The notes below the pieces were generated by a model. It worked only from the letters and a program-made list of their open reading frames with translations, was not told the DNA's origin and searched no databases. From NCBI GenBank assembly GCA_028284365.1, contig JANQRW010000011.1:1-38286 (forward strand): a stretch of DNA of 38,286 bases, written 5' to 3'. Below are positions 1 through 9,086 of this stretch, in pieces. Positions within the stretch are counted from its first letter, which is position 1. Each line of letters begins with the position of its first letter. The DNA comes from Marinicella sp. (GTDB lineage Bacteria; Pseudomonadota; Gammaproteobacteria; Xanthomonadales; Marinicellaceae). The position numbers and the translations under genes are program-made.

Positions 1-397
1 AGCGGCCGCTTACGTTCCAAACTCACGCGACAGACCTACATCCATGTAGGCCAATCAGAGGCGAAGAGAATAGCCGATGAACACATGGCGACTTTGCAAC
101 AGGCAAATAAGCCTTGTGAGAGTGGCGTTATTCGTGCGAGGTTGCGTGCTATGTCTGCCGCGGTCTCGATCTCTGATCCAGTCTCGATTCTAACACCACC
201 ATCCTTGGCGGTGGCTTTCACTTTAGTCGGGAACACTTCGACTGAGCTCAGTGCAACGCAAATTTGAATGAAGACCCAAAGACATTCCTTTTCAACTCTT
301 GTGATGATGATTGGTTGTAATCATGAGCGGTCATTTCTGTGAAGCTGGCGGCTTCTCTAAATGATCAGTTCCCATTCAAATCAATGGTTTTCTCGCA
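1..397. other. Repeat-rich non-coding left end
   Basis: No credible gene is seen here. The stretch is more GC-rich than the genes beside it and is packed with short palindromes. These include a 7-bp perfect hairpin at 35-50 (CCTACAT, loop CC, ATGTAGG), an imperfect hairpin around 195-215 (CCACC..GGTGG) and the 12-bp palindrome ACTGAGCTCAGT at 241-252. Short open frames here are palindrome by-products. It looks like one or more copies of an interspersed intergenic repeat downstream of the decarboxylase gene. Confidence 0.6.
8..50 (+). repeat. Interspersed palindromic repeat, left copy
   Basis: This 43-base block shares GCTT, TCCAA, TCACGC, ACCT, TCCATG and GG, in the same order and with the same spacers, with the reverse complement of 38238-38280. 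It ends in the hairpin CCTACAT-CC-ATGTAGG. The two copies are diverged, not identical, so they belong to a dispersed family rather than being a recent duplication. Confidence 0.65.
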
Positions 398-1828
398 TCA
401 CCAGCGTTTTTCAATCACTGTGAGTAAGTCTTGAATGTCAACCAGTGATGTTGCTGTTGTCATCACTGTTATGCGCAAATACCTTTTACCGCCCATCATT
501 GTTGAAGTTAAGTGAAACAGCCCTTCGTTAAGCAATTCTTCCCGGATCTGAATCTGTAGTTGATCATCATTTTTATAACGAAAACATAAAATATTGCTTT
601 CTGGAAAATATGGACAGCTGAAATTTTTTCTTGCGTCAATGAGCTGGTAGGCTTTCTCGGCGATTGCAACCCGGTTTTCTACATATTGTGCCAGGGCTTT
701 TTCTCCCTGCCAGGCCAGTGTTAAAAATAGTTTCGTTCCCAAAGCTGTCTTGGTACACTCAACCGTTCGGTGTAGGTAGTCTTTACCTAAACTTGGACTT
801 CCATAAAACAAATAACTGGCTTGTTGTTGAAATGCGTTTTGTAACGTTTCAGCTTCCCTCACCAACACCGCGGTACATAAACCAGAAACACGCATCATTT
901 TGTGCGCATCCCACACAAAAGAGTCTGCCCTTTCTGCCCCGTTAAGCAAGTGTTTTAGTTGCTCTGATACCAAAAAAGCACCACCATGACAAGCATCAAC
1001 ATGAAACCACAAGTGATGATCTTTACAAATATCCGCTATTTGACTCAATGGATCAAACAACCCACTGCCAGTAGAACAGGCATTTGCTACCACTGCCATG
1101 ATACGAAAACCAGCCCCTTGTGTTTGTCGTATCGTTTGCTGTAAATCATCAACTTTGATGCGTTCATATTCATCAACAGCGACTGGAACCAAGGCTTGGC
1201 TACCCAGCCCCATGATTGATAATGCCCGTTGTATTGAATAATGACTGTTTGAGGGTGCGAGCACTTTCAAACCTTCAGGATTACCTTGTTCCCAGGCGTT
1301 TGGAGCAAGCTTTGATCTGGCCGCCAACAGTGCCACCAGGTTAGCCAATGATCCGCCATTCATCAAAGCACCAGCCCCATGCGGCTCAGCTGTTGGATTA
1401 ATTGGTTCCGGTTTCCAGCTCAACTTTTTTAACATCCAGTTAAGTACAACATGCTCTAAACTTGCCGCAGTTGAGCCCATTTCATAGATCGCACCGGGAT
1501 TATTAATGGCACCATGTATCAAATCTGCTACGGCAGAAGGAACGGCTGGCGATGCCACCTGATGGGCCAGGTATTTAGGGTGATGTAGCCGGGTTGAGTG
1601 CTTCAAATATATTTCTAAAAACTGAGCCAAGCCAGAATTTCCCAATGAACCATTTAATATGAGCTTTTCAGCCTCTAAAGCGACTTGATTCTGCTGCATT
1701 GGGCGCAACTGTGATACAGCCACTTCTTCGTTCTGTGACTGTTTGATATAGCCAACAAGCGTTGCTGCCGTTTGCTCTATCAGTGAGATAAACTGAGCAT
1801 CATTCCAGTCTAGAAATTCTGTTTTCAT
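398..1828 (-). CDS. Group II PLP-dependent decarboxylase
   Basis: A 476-residue protein of the pyridoxal-phosphate decarboxylase family that includes aromatic amino acid, glutamate and 2,4-diaminobutyrate decarboxylases. The Schiff-base lysine is K310 in DAHKMM. The PLP-stacking and aspartate segment is HVDACHGG (residues 276-283), where most relatives have HVDAAYGG. A glycine-rich phosphate-binding stretch, MNGGS, lies near 156-160, and SNSHYS (193-198) matches the usual Ser-x-His before the cofactor site. There is no signal peptide, so it should be cytosolic. The start is preceded by AGGGG. It lies 16 bases after tolB on the same strand, where pal would usually be. The substrate cannot be read from the sequence. 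Confidence 0.85.
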   Translation of the reverse strand: MKTEFLDWNDAQFISLIEQTAATLVGYIKQSQNEEVAVSQLRPMQQNQVALEAEKLILNGSLGNSGLAQFLEIYLKHSTRLHHPKYLAHQVASPAVPSAVADLIHGAINNPGAIYEMGSTAASLEHVVLNWMLKKLSWKPEPINPTAEPHGAGALMNGGSLANLVALLAARSKLAPNAWEQGNPEGLKVLAPSNSHYSIQRALSIMGLGSQALVPVAVDEYERIKVDDLQQTIRQTQGAGFRIMAVVANACSTGSGLFDPLSQIADICKDHHLWFHVDACHGGAFLVSEQLKHLLNGAERADSFVWDAHKMMRVSGLCTAVLVREAETLQNAFQQQASYLFYGSPSLGKDYLHRTVECTKTALGTKLFLTLAWQGEKALAQYVENRVAIAEKAYQLIDARKNFSCPYFPESNILCFRYKNDDQLQIQIREELLNEGLFHLTSTMMGGKRYLRITVMTTATSLVDIQDLLTVIEKRW

Positions 1829-1844
1829 TTACCCCTGGCCAACA

Positions 1845-3140
1845 TTACTTTAATAACGGAGACCAGCTTGGCTCTCGCACATGACCGTTGGATAAAACCA
1901 GATCATTTGAGGTTTGGGCATCAGTTGAAACGGCTTTCAATAAACCTTGACCAGCGTTGTTCTTGGTGGCATACAAAACCATGGCCCCATTAGGGGCAAA
2001 GCTTGGCGTTTCATCCAAAGAACCCTGGCTGAGCATCTGTACCGTGTTTGATGGCCGATGTAGCAGCGCAATTTGATAACGGTTGTTGTTACCGTGAACC
2101 ATGGCTAGGTACTTCCCATCTGGTGAAACACTGGCTCTGGCGTTGTAATCACCCTCAAAGGTAATGCGTTTGACATTTTTACTGATCAAATCAACTTCAT
2201 AGATTTGTGGTTTGCCACCACGATCAGAAGTGAAAAACAACGATTGTCCATCCGGTGCCCATTCCGGTTCCGTATCAATACCCCAGTGGTTGGTAATTTG
2301 GGTCAGCTGCTTATTAAAAATGTTAAGCGTGTAAATTTCTGGATTGCCTGATTTTGACAAAGTAACGGCCAAACGCTGACCATTGGGTGAGAATTTGGGT
2401 GCACCGTTAATGCCCTTAAAGCTGGTCATCAAAGTTCTGGCTCCAGTACTGAGGTCTTGTAAGTAAATCGCAGAATTACCCTGTTCAAATGAAACATAGG
2501 CCAGTTTTTTTCCATCCGGTGACCAGGTAGGCGATAGCAACGGTTCTTTAGAAGTTACCAAAGATTGTGGGCCATACCCATCTGAATCAGCAACTATCAG
2601 CTGATACTTAAAGTCTGCGCCGTTTTTAGCTGCTGTGACATAAGCCAGCTTGGTTGAAAAAACCCCAGGAGTGTTTAAAATTTTTTCATAAATTCGATCT
2701 GCAATGTAGTGTGCTCCTGCTCGGGCTTGGGTTTTATTCAAAGGCAGCGTTAATGCCAATAGTTGCTTTTGCTCTGCCACTGAAGACAGTCGAAAACGCA
2801 CTTCAATGCGATTGGCATCAACATAACTGACGTCACCATAGGACAAATAGTCCGCGCCCAATAAACGCCAAGTACCAAAGTTAATATCTGCATCTGCTCG
2901 CGGCTTATCAACCATTAATTCTTTCCCTAATGCTCTGAACTGTCCCGAACGCGCTAAATCATTGCGAATGATTTCAGCCATATCATGAACCAAAGGGTCT
3001 CCTGAAACCACAAAATCTGCCACCGCTATGGGTAAGGCCGAGGCATTACCACCATCAATGGTGATGTTCAGTTGGGCCATACTTTTTTGGTTGAAAACAA
3101 ACCCTGTGATCAACAGGCACAAAAGTAAAATTCGTTGCAT
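1845..3140 (-). CDS. tolB: Tol-Pal system beta-propeller protein TolB
   Basis: A 431-residue periplasmic protein of the Tol-Pal machine that links inner and outer membranes during division. The N-terminus has a signal peptide (residues 1-22, cleavage after SMA). A TolB N-terminal domain (about 23-160) precedes PD40/WD40-like propeller blades with repeated SPDGKKLAYVS, SPNGQRLAV, APDGQSLFFTS and SPDGKYLAMV motifs. Length matches the family (about 430). It starts 3 bases after tolA, as the last Tol gene of this operon. In most gammaproteobacteria pal and cpoB follow directly; here they do not. Confidence 0.97.
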   Translation of the reverse strand: MQRILLLCLLITGFVFNQKSMAQLNITIDGGNASALPIAVADFVVSGDPLVHDMAEIIRNDLARSGQFRALGKELMVDKPRADADINFGTWRLLGADYLSYGDVSYVDANRIEVRFRLSSVAEQKQLLALTLPLNKTQARAGAHYIADRIYEKILNTPGVFSTKLAYVTAAKNGADFKYQLIVADSDGYGPQSLVTSKEPLLSPTWSPDGKKLAYVSFEQGNSAIYLQDLSTGARTLMTSFKGINGAPKFSPNGQRLAVTLSKSGNPEIYTLNIFNKQLTQITNHWGIDTEPEWAPDGQSLFFTSDRGGKPQIYEVDLISKNVKRITFEGDYNARASVSPDGKYLAMVHGNNNRYQIALLHRPSNTVQMLSQGSLDETPSFAPNGAMVLYATKNNAGQGLLKAVSTDAQTSNDLVLSNGHVREPSWSPLLK

Positions 3141-3143
3141 AAA

Positions 3144-3917
3144 TCAATCTCCTTGGTATTGGAAAATAAAGTTCAAACGTCGCTCAAAAACATCTTCAAA
3201 ACCTTTGAACGGTAAAGGATCAGCCTTTTTCACGGCATTAATAATGGAGTTTCGTACCACCGCGCTGGCATTACATGGTGTACCAATTGACACGTCAATC
3301 ACACCGCCGCCTGGGATTTGGTTCACTTTGATTTGACACTGTAAGCCTGGTGGGGTTCCAACGGGTCTGGTCCAGGCTCGGGTCACGGCTGCTTGAATGG
3401 CTGCTGTATATAAAGTTAATTTAGTTCGCTTGGCATCTTCACGACCATTTTCTGCTCCAACCGGAGGTGTTGTGTTTTCAGTAGTTGGTTCATCACTGTT
3501 AGTGGTTGGTTTGACTTCTGGTTGTTGGTTGGCCTGTTCTTCTGCTTCTTGCCGCTTACGCCGAATTTCCTCTAAACGTTTTTGGCGTTCGCTTTTTTCT
3601 TGTCTTTTCACCTGATCCACCTCAGGTTTAATTACTGGTTTTTCCTCTGGTTTAGGTTCTGTTTTAGATTCAATTTTGGGCGGCTTTGGTTTTGGCTGCT
3701 CAACTTTGGGTTTAGGTGTTGGCTGTTGTGGCTTATTTTGGTTGTTTAATAAATTATCTAAATCCATGATTTCTGCCTGAATTGCAATTCCTTTGGGTGG
3801 CGTAATCACTGGGCCTTGGCCACTGGCAAATATCAGGAGTAACACCAAGCCAAGGTGCAGACCAATGGAATACATCAGCCCTTTTGTTTGTTCGGATTCG
3901 AAACTCAAGACGGCCAT
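3144..3917 (-). CDS. tolA: Tol-Pal system protein TolA
   Basis: A 257-residue inner-membrane protein that spans the periplasm and transmits force from TolQR to TolB/Pal. It has a single membrane segment at about residues 14-32. A Pro/Lys/Glu-rich linker (about 60-150, with PKPKVEQPKPKPP and a basic helix RQKRLEEIRRKRQ) follows. The globular C-terminal domain (about 165-257) has two cysteines (LQCQIK and GTPCNAS). It is clearly shorter than the roughly 420 residues of the E. coli protein because the helical linker is reduced. It lies 8 bases after tolR. Confidence 0.93.
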   Translation of the reverse strand: MAVLSFESEQTKGLMYSIGLHLGLVLLLIFASGQGPVITPPKGIAIQAEIMDLDNLLNNQNKPQQPTPKPKVEQPKPKPPKIESKTEPKPEEKPVIKPEVDQVKRQEKSERQKRLEEIRRKRQEAEEQANQQPEVKPTTNSDEPTTENTTPPVGAENGREDAKRTKLTLYTAAIQAAVTRAWTRPVGTPPGLQCQIKVNQIPGGGVIDVSIGTPCNASAVVRNSIINAVKKADPLPFKGFEDVFERRLNFIFQYQGD

Positions 3918-3925
3918 AACTGATG

Positions 3926-4339
3926 TTATTCTGGTTTGATTGGATCGCTGATCAAACCCACTTTTTTAGCCCCTGCTTGTTGTACAATAGCCATTGCTTG
4001 ATAAACAGTACCATAGCTAACTGACTCATCAGCACCTATCATGATTGGCACTTCGTCATTGACTTTAACAAAAGCGCTGAGCTTCTTACTCAATGTTTCA
4101 GCATCTATCAACTCATATTCCCCACCAATACTCAGGTACATGTCACCATTGGCTGTGACATTAACCACTGCAGGCTCAGTTTCAATGGTGATGGTGTTGG
4201 CATCTGATTCAGGTAAATTCACATCCACACCCAAGTTCATCAGCGGGGTGGTAATCATAAAAATTATTAACAAAACCAGGGTTACATCAATGTAAGGAAC
4301 CACATTAATTTCTGCTTTTACTTTTCGAGGCCGCCTCAT
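3926..4339 (-). CDS. tolR: Tol-Pal system protein TolR
   Basis: A 137-residue ExbD/TolR-family protein. A basic N-terminus (MRRPRKVKAEINVVPYID) precedes one membrane helix (about 18-36). The helix carries the conserved aspartate of the VPYIDVTLVLLIIFM segment, which couples proton flow through TolQ to movement. The rest is a periplasmic domain. It lies 3 bases downstream of tolQ and 8 bases before tolA, so the genes are co-transcribed. Confidence 0.95.
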   Translation of the reverse strand: MRRPRKVKAEINVVPYIDVTLVLLIIFMITTPLMNLGVDVNLPESDANTITIETEPAVVNVTANGDMYLSIGGEYELIDAETLSKKLSAFVKVNDEVPIMIGADESVSYGTVYQAMAIVQQAGAKKVGLISDPIKPE

Positions 4340-4342
4340 TTG

Positions 4343-5005
4343 TTATCCTATCTGGCGGTGCATAATGGCCGAAAATTCTTCCTTGAAAGCATCATATTGG
4401 GCATAGATGCGCTCCACTTTATCGCTGAATTTATTATAAAAAATCACCGCTGGTATAGCAGCAAACAAACCCATGGCTGTGGCAATCAAAGCCTCGGAAA
4501 TTCCTGGCGCAACCAACGCAATGGTGGCCTGTGTTACATCTGATAAGGCATGAAACGCCAACATGATCCCAACCACCGTTCCAAATAAACCAATATAAGG
4601 ACTGGTTGAACCTATGGTAGCCAATGTTGGCAAATGGCTTTCAAGTTTTTCAATTTCCCGATTTAATGCCACCCTCATGGCCCGATCAGAACCTTCAATC
4701 GAACGAATGCCACTTGGTGTGGTTTGTTTGCGTTTGAACTCTTTGAATCCAGCTTCAAATATCCGCTCAGATCCAGTATTTTTTTGTCCTGAAAGTTTGT
4801 CATAAAGCTTATTCAAATCAACCCCGGACCAAAAGTGCTCCTCAAATTTTTTGGCTTTATTCATGGCGTTAGCCAGGATTCGACCTTTGGAAAAGATAAT
4901 AACCCATGACCAAATTGATGCCAAAATCAGAATAATCATCACTGCCTTAACTGGCAAAGACGAACTCATGATGATTTCATAATAAAATTGTCCACTGTCG
5001 TTCAA
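4343..5005 (-). CDS. tolQ: Tol-Pal system protein TolQ
   Basis: A 220-residue ExbB/TolQ-family proton-channel subunit of the Tol motor. There are three membrane helices: about residues 15-38 and two close to the C-terminal third (about 130-155 and 165-190). The conserved small-residue segments YIGLFGTVVGIM and SEALIATAMGLFAAIPAV can be seen. Its start overlaps the ybgC stop by 4 bases, the usual order in gammaproteobacteria, which implies translational coupling. Confidence 0.96.
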   Translation of the reverse strand: MNDSGQFYYEIIMSSSLPVKAVMIILILASIWSWVIIFSKGRILANAMNKAKKFEEHFWSGVDLNKLYDKLSGQKNTGSERIFEAGFKEFKRKQTTPSGIRSIEGSDRAMRVALNREIEKLESHLPTLATIGSTSPYIGLFGTVVGIMLAFHALSDVTQATIALVAPGISEALIATAMGLFAAIPAVIFYNKFSDKVERIYAQYDAFKEEFSAIMHRQIG

Positions 5006-5400
5006 AACAATAACTCCTCTAAATATTGGGTTGGAAAACGCATCGGTTTGAATTTCTCAGCATTCAAACTGACGATTTGTACTTGGGCTTTTGCCACTAA
5101 AATACCTTCTACATGCATTTCTTGTTGAACTTGCATACTGACCTTACTGTGGCTGATAACCTCGGTACTGACCGTCAACAAATCATCCAGCCGCGCTGGC
5201 AGCACAAAGTCAATGTTCATGTTACGAATGGCCAAAATCACACCCGTTTCTTTGCGCATCTCGCTTTGTTGTAAACCTTTTGAACGTAACCATTCTGTCC
5301 GCGTGCGCTCAAAAAAGTTCAAATAATTGGCATGATAAACCACCCCGCCAGCATCTGTGTCTTCATAATAGACCCGAAATTGATGTGTGTATTTGCTCAT
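5002..5400 (-). CDS. ybgC: YbgC-type acyl-CoA thioesterase
   Basis: A 132-residue hotdog-fold thioesterase associated with Tol-Pal. The active-site segment YEDTDAGGVVYHANY (about residues 11-25) carries the catalytic aspartate and the tyrosine/histidine typical of YbgC/4-hydroxybenzoyl-CoA thioesterases. The family hydrolyses short-chain acyl-CoA or acyl-ACP at the inner membrane. It leads the tol genes (4-base overlap with tolQ) and lies 86 bases after ruvB. The combination ruv then ybgC-tol is a common gammaproteobacterial arrangement. Confidence 0.95.
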   Translation of the reverse strand: MSKYTHQFRVYYEDTDAGGVVYHANYLNFFERTRTEWLRSKGLQQSEMRKETGVILAIRNMNIDFVLPARLDDLLTVSTEVISHSKVSMQVQQEMHVEGILVAKAQVQIVSLNAEKFKPMRFPTQYLEELLF

Positions 5401-5486
5401 CTCAATTTAAACTTCTTCTTCAATCATCATTACCTGGCTTGACTGGGTAATCCATAGCGAAATGTTTTTGAACAGTGCTTCATTCG

Positions 5487-6533
5487 TTACTCAAACAAAT
5501 CTTCATTGAACTTTTTTTTAGGCGGTTTTATACCCATGGTTTCCCAGGTTTTAGCAGTGGCGATCCGACCACGAGCTGTTCGAGCTATTAACCCTTGTTG
5601 GATCAGGTACGGCTCTATCACATCTTCAACCGTGCCACGCTCCTCAGACAACGCTGCAGCCAGTGAATTAATGCCTACTGGGCCCCCCTCAAACTGCTGG
5701 GTGATGATTTCCAGTAATTTACGATCCATTTCATCCAGACCTTTTTGGTCCACTTGTAACATGTTCATGGCTGCTGAAGCGATGGCTTCGGTGATCACTC
5801 CATCGCCTTTGACCTCAGCAAAGTCCCGCACCCGACGCAATAAACGATTGGCTATTCTTGGTGTTCCACGTGAGCGTCTAGCCACTTCGACACAACCAGC
5901 CTCATCAGCCTCAATGTTCAAAATATGTGCCGAACGTGCCACAATTTGGGTCAAATCCTGAGTATCATAAAACTTCAGGCGCTGCACAATACCAAAACGG
6001 TCACGCAATGGAGAGGTCAATAAACCTGCTCTGGTGGTCGCTCCAACCAAAGTAAAGGGCGGTAAATCTAACTTAATTGAACGGGCCGCAGGCCCTTCGC
6101 CAATCATGATGTCGATCTGAAAATCCTCCATCGCTGGATATAAAACTTCTTCGACCATCGGTGATAATCGGTGAATTTCGTCGATAAATAGCACATCCTG
6201 CGGCTGCAGGTTGGTCAATAAAGCAGCTAAATCGCCGGCTTTTTCCAACACCGGACCAGATGTTTGGCGCATTTGAACACCCATCTCATTAGCAATGACA
6301 TGAGCCATGGTTGTTTTTCCCAGGCCTGGTGGGCCGAAAATCAATACATGATCCAGAGATTCCTGCCGTTTTTTAGCCGCTTGAATAAACAATTCCATTT
6401 GTTCTTTAACTTCTTTTTGGCCCAAATAATCTTGCAGATTCTGTGGCCGAATGCTGGCCTCAATGATTTTTTCCTGTGAGCTGGTGGGCAGGCCACCCAT
6501 CAGGCGATCATTCATTTCAAAAGAATTGTTCAT
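5487..6533 (-). CDS. ruvB: Holliday junction helicase ATPase RuvB
   Basis: AAA+ motor of the RuvAB branch-migration complex. Walker A is GPPGLGKTT (residues 67-75), Walker B is FIDEIH (116-121), sensor/arginine-finger segment is [18 protein letters not shown], and the winged-helix domain fills the C-terminus. I chose the ATG at 6533, giving 348 residues. It overlaps the ruvA stop as TAATG and has AAGGGGG eight bases upstream. A longer frame starting at 6560 adds nine non-conserved residues and has no better ribosome site. Third gene of ruvC-ruvA-ruvB. Confidence 0.96.
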   Translation of the reverse strand: MNNSFEMNDRLMGGLPTSSQEKIIEASIRPQNLQDYLGQKEVKEQMELFIQAAKKRQESLDHVLIFGPPGLGKTTMAHVIANEMGVQMRQTSGPVLEKAGDLAALLTNLQPQDVLFIDEIHRLSPMVEEVLYPAMEDFQIDIMIGEGPAARSIKLDLPPFTLVGATTRAGLLTSPLRDRFGIVQRLKFYDTQDLTQIVARSAHILNIEADEAGCVEVARRSRGTPRIANRLLRRVRDFAEVKGDGVITEAIASAAMNMLQVDQKGLDEMDRKLLEIITQQFEGGPVGINSLAAALSEERGTVEDVIEPYLIQQGLIARTARGRIATAKTWETMGIKPPKKKFNEDLFE

Positions 6534-7132
6534 TAACCAGCCCCCTTCAGTTGTAAACATAGCCTTATGATTTCTTCAGCACTCATCTCATCTTTGGCCA
6601 CTTGTTTTACCATTTGTGTGGCTTCAGCCGGTTTAAAGCCCAAGGCTTGTAAGGCTGATTCTGCCTCTGCCCGAATTCCAAAACGACTGGCTTGTGGTTG
6701 ATTTGGGTCGCCACCATCCATTGTGGTCACATCAACCTTGTCTTTCATTTCTATGATCAGGCGTTGGGCTGTTTTCTTACCAATACCTGGTACTTTAACT
6801 ATGGCGGTGACATTTTGTTCTTGAATCACCTGTGCAAATTCAGCAGAGCTCATGGTCGACAAAATGGCCAAAGCAGATTTAGCCCCTATACCATTCACTT
6901 TAAGCAAAGTTCGGAACAGCTCTCGTTGTGCAAAGCTTCTAAAGCCATATAAAATCGAAGCATCTTCTCGCACCAAATGATGGATGACCAATGTGACTTG
7001 GTGGTTCAATTCAGGCAGCTCAAAAAAAACACTGGTAGGTACTTCCACCTCATAACCCACACCATTCACATCAACGATTAAATGAGAAGGTGGTTCAGTG
7101 TACACCAATTGTCCTTTTAACCTACCTATCAT
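6533..7132 (-). CDS. ruvA: Holliday junction DNA helicase subunit RuvA
   Basis: A 199-residue junction-binding protein that tetramerises on Holliday junctions and loads RuvB. It has the N-terminal OB-fold (about 1-63, [11 protein letters not shown]). Two helix-hairpin-helix motifs follow ([16 protein letters not shown] and [16 protein letters not shown], about 70-125). A C-terminal RuvB-binding UBA-like helix bundle (about 150-199) closes it. It overlaps ruvC by 4 bases (ATGA) and ruvB by 1 base (TAATG), so the three are one operon. Confidence 0.97.
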   Translation of the reverse strand: MIGRLKGQLVYTEPPSHLIVDVNGVGYEVEVPTSVFFELPELNHQVTLVIHHLVREDASILYGFRSFAQRELFRTLLKVNGIGAKSALAILSTMSSAEFAQVIQEQNVTAIVKVPGIGKKTAQRLIIEMKDKVDVTTMDGGDPNQPQASRFGIRAEAESALQALGFKPAEATQMVKQVAKDEMSAEEIIRLCLQLKGAG

Positions 7133-7647
7133 TTAAAGTTTCTCCAGTTACTTGTGTTGTTAGCCACCAAGCGTTGTTGCGCCCAGCGGTTGTTGGCGTG
7201 ACAAATGGCCACAGCCAAGCCATCTGCTGCATCGTTTTGTACTTTTTCTGTTAAGTTTAATAGCAATTTAACCATGTATTGAACCTGTGCTTTATCCGCA
7301 CTGCCTTTTCCAACCACAGCTTGTTTAATGGCCTTGGGGGCATATTCATGAACCAACACATCATTGGCCACTGTAGCACAGATGGCAGCACCTCGTGCTT
7401 GTCCAAGTTTTAATGCTGCATTGGCATTTTTTGCCATAAACACTGTTTCTATCGCCATTTCATGGGGTTGGTACTGTTTAACCAGTTCATTAACCGCCGT
7501 GAAAATGACTTTAAGCCTTTCTGGAAAATCACCATCACCACACTTCACCGTCTCATGGTGTACATGCTGAATGGATTGCTTGTGGGTGTCAATAATCCCT
7601 ACGCCAGTAAAACGTGAACCAGGATCAATGCCGATGATGCGGTGCAT
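7129..7647 (-). CDS. ruvC: Holliday junction endonuclease RuvC
   Basis: A 172-residue RNase-H-fold resolvase that cleaves junctions processed by RuvAB. All four acidic catalytic residues are visible: D8 (GIDPGS), E67 (AIETVF), D139 and D142 (NDAADGLAVA). It is the first gene of the ruv operon and is transcribed divergently from xthA across a 132-base gap. yebC, the usual upstream neighbour in enterics, is not here. Confidence 0.97.
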   Translation of the reverse strand: MHRIIGIDPGSRFTGVGIIDTHKQSIQHVHHETVKCGDGDFPERLKVIFTAVNELVKQYQPHEMAIETVFMAKNANAALKLGQARGAAICATVANDVLVHEYAPKAIKQAVVGKGSADKAQVQYMVKLLLNLTEKVQNDAADGLAVAICHANNRWAQQRLVANNTSNWRNFK

Positions 7648-7779
7648 TAAATACGTTTAAAAAAGTCTACTTGGGTTTATTTTAAGTGATTGGTTATTTG
7701 GTTTGTTATGTTTTATTAACCTTTCACAATCATTTATGAGGTTACTTTGATACAATTTTATTTTTATTTTAAATCCACA
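7648..7779. other. Divergent ruvC/xthA intergenic region
   Basis: A 132-base AT-rich gap between divergent genes, so it must hold promoters for both. A TAAAAT hexamer on the minus strand (about 7679-7684) and TACAAT on the plus strand (7751-7756) are possible -10 elements. Neither has a convincing -35 at 17 bases. No terminator or RNA gene is seen, and no LexA-type operator (CTG-N10-CAG) stands out. Confidence 0.35.
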
Positions 7780-8547
7780 ATGAAAATAAGCTCTTGGAAT
7801 GTCAACTCTTTAAATGTTCGCTTGGAACATGTCTTACAATGGCTTGAAGTGGCACAACCTGATGTTCTGGCACTGCAAGAAACCAAAATGACCGATGATG
7901 TATTTCCCAAAGCCGCCATTGAGGCAGCCGGTTATCACGTGGTTTTTTCTGGACAAAAAACTTACAACGGAGTGGCCATCATTGCCAAAGAAAAACCCAC
8001 CAACATCATCACAGACATTCCTGATTTAGATGATCCTCAGCGGCGTATTCTTGCTGCTACTGTCGATGATGTCCGTGTCATTAATTTATATGTAGTTAAT
8101 GGTTCCGCTCCTGGTACTGATAAATTTACCTATAAACTCAATTGGTTAGAAAAAGTCACTGCATTTATCGAACAACAAATGACCAAGTACGATGATGTCG
8201 TGGTCTTGGGTGATTTCAACATTGCACCCGACGACAGGGATGTACATGATCCTACAAAGTGGCATGAAAAAATTCTCTGCACCACAGAAGAACGCAACGC
8301 ATTAAATGATATTTTGGACTTGGGTTTACAAGATAGTTTTCGGCTGCTACATGATGAAAGTGGGTTATTCAGCTGGTGGGATTACCGCATGAACGGCTTT
8401 GCTCGAGGTTTAGGTTTGCGTATAGACTTGGTTTTGTGCACCGATGAAATGTCAGAAGCACTGACTGCTGCATACATAGATATTGAACCAAGGGCGTGGG
8501 ATCGCCCTTCTGATCACACACCTGTGGTTGCTGAATTTGACTGGTGA
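7780..8547 (+). CDS. xthA: Exodeoxyribonuclease III (AP endonuclease)
   Basis: A 255-residue EEP-superfamily nuclease that removes 3' blocking groups and cuts at abasic sites in base-excision repair. Family motifs in order are SWNVNSLNVR (5-14), LALQETK with metal-binding E34, VINLYVVNGS, GDFNIAPDDRDV, GLRIDLVL and the catalytic DHTPVV near the C-terminus. The frame opens 11 codons earlier, at 7747, but homology begins at MKISSWNV, so I use the ATG at 7780. The cytochrome b561 gene follows after 7 bases. Confidence 0.95.
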   Translation: MKISSWNVNSLNVRLEHVLQWLEVAQPDVLALQETKMTDDVFPKAAIEAAGYHVVFSGQKTYNGVAIIAKEKPTNIITDIPDLDDPQRRILAATVDDVRVINLYVVNGSAPGTDKFTYKLNWLEKVTAFIEQQMTKYDDVVVLGDFNIAPDDRDVHDPTKWHEKILCTTEERNALNDILDLGLQDSFRLLHDESGLFSWWDYRMNGFARGLGLRIDLVLCTDEMSEALTAAYIDIEPRAWDRPSDHTPVVAEFDW

Positions 8548-8554
8548 TTGGTTT

Positions 8555-9076
8555 ATGAAAAAACACCCTTTATTAACTCGTATTTTACATTGGTTAACAG
8601 CTTTTTTAGTTATTGGCCTTTTTTTCTCAGGCTGGTATATGGTTGATCTGGATTACTACAGCCAGTGGTACCAAACTTTACCTGAATTACACTTTTTGGG
8701 AGGTTCTTTTTTATTGGGGCTGTGGTTGTGGGTGCTTATTCGGCTCTTCAGTGCAAAAAAAGTAATTTTTTCAGAACAACACAAGCTCATTGAACACCTG
8801 ACTGCTAAGTGGGTTAAAGGTTTATTTTATATTTTAGTCAGTGTCATGGTTGTCACTGGTTATTTGATGGCTACTGCTGATGGTGAGGTTTTGGTTTTAT
8901 TTGAGGTGATTAAACTACCCGCTCTTTCACATTTTTCTGCCAGTCAAGTCGATACCATGGGCTGGATACATGAATCTGTTTCATATGCCACCATGCTGCT
9001 ATTGGTCTTACATGTGGCTGGCGCATTGAAACATCACTTCGTCGATAAAGACGCTACTTTAAAACGCATGATTTAG
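8555..9076 (+). CDS. Cytochrome b561 family protein
   Basis: A 173-residue four-helix membrane cytochrome of the CybB type, probably binding two haems b and exchanging electrons with the quinone pool. Membrane helices are near residues 9-28, 46-64, 86-106 and 138-158. Candidate haem ligands are the histidines in RILHWL, LPELHFLGG, GWIHES and LLVLHVAG. The ATG at 8555 is preferred. An upstream start at 8483 lies inside xthA and adds 24 unrelated residues. It is followed after 10 bases by a YceI gene; b561 and YceI are commonly paired. Confidence 0.9.
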   Translation: MKKHPLLTRILHWLTAFLVIGLFFSGWYMVDLDYYSQWYQTLPELHFLGGSFLLGLWLWVLIRLFSAKKVIFSEQHKLIEHLTAKWVKGLFYILVSVMVVTGYLMATADGEVLVLFEVIKLPALSHFSASQVDTMGWIHESVSYATMLLLVLHVAGALKHHFVDKDATLKRMI

Positions 9077-9086
9077 GAAATTAATT

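Noticed and set aside
36-267. Short open frames on both strands at the left end
   Set aside because: They lie in palindromic repeat DNA, which reads open on both strands, and have no ribosome site or protein-like pattern.
5862-5877. Third parS-like sequence in ruvB (TGTTCCACGTGAGCGT)
   Set aside because: Only the core matches; five of 16 bases differ from the consensus and the palindrome is broken.
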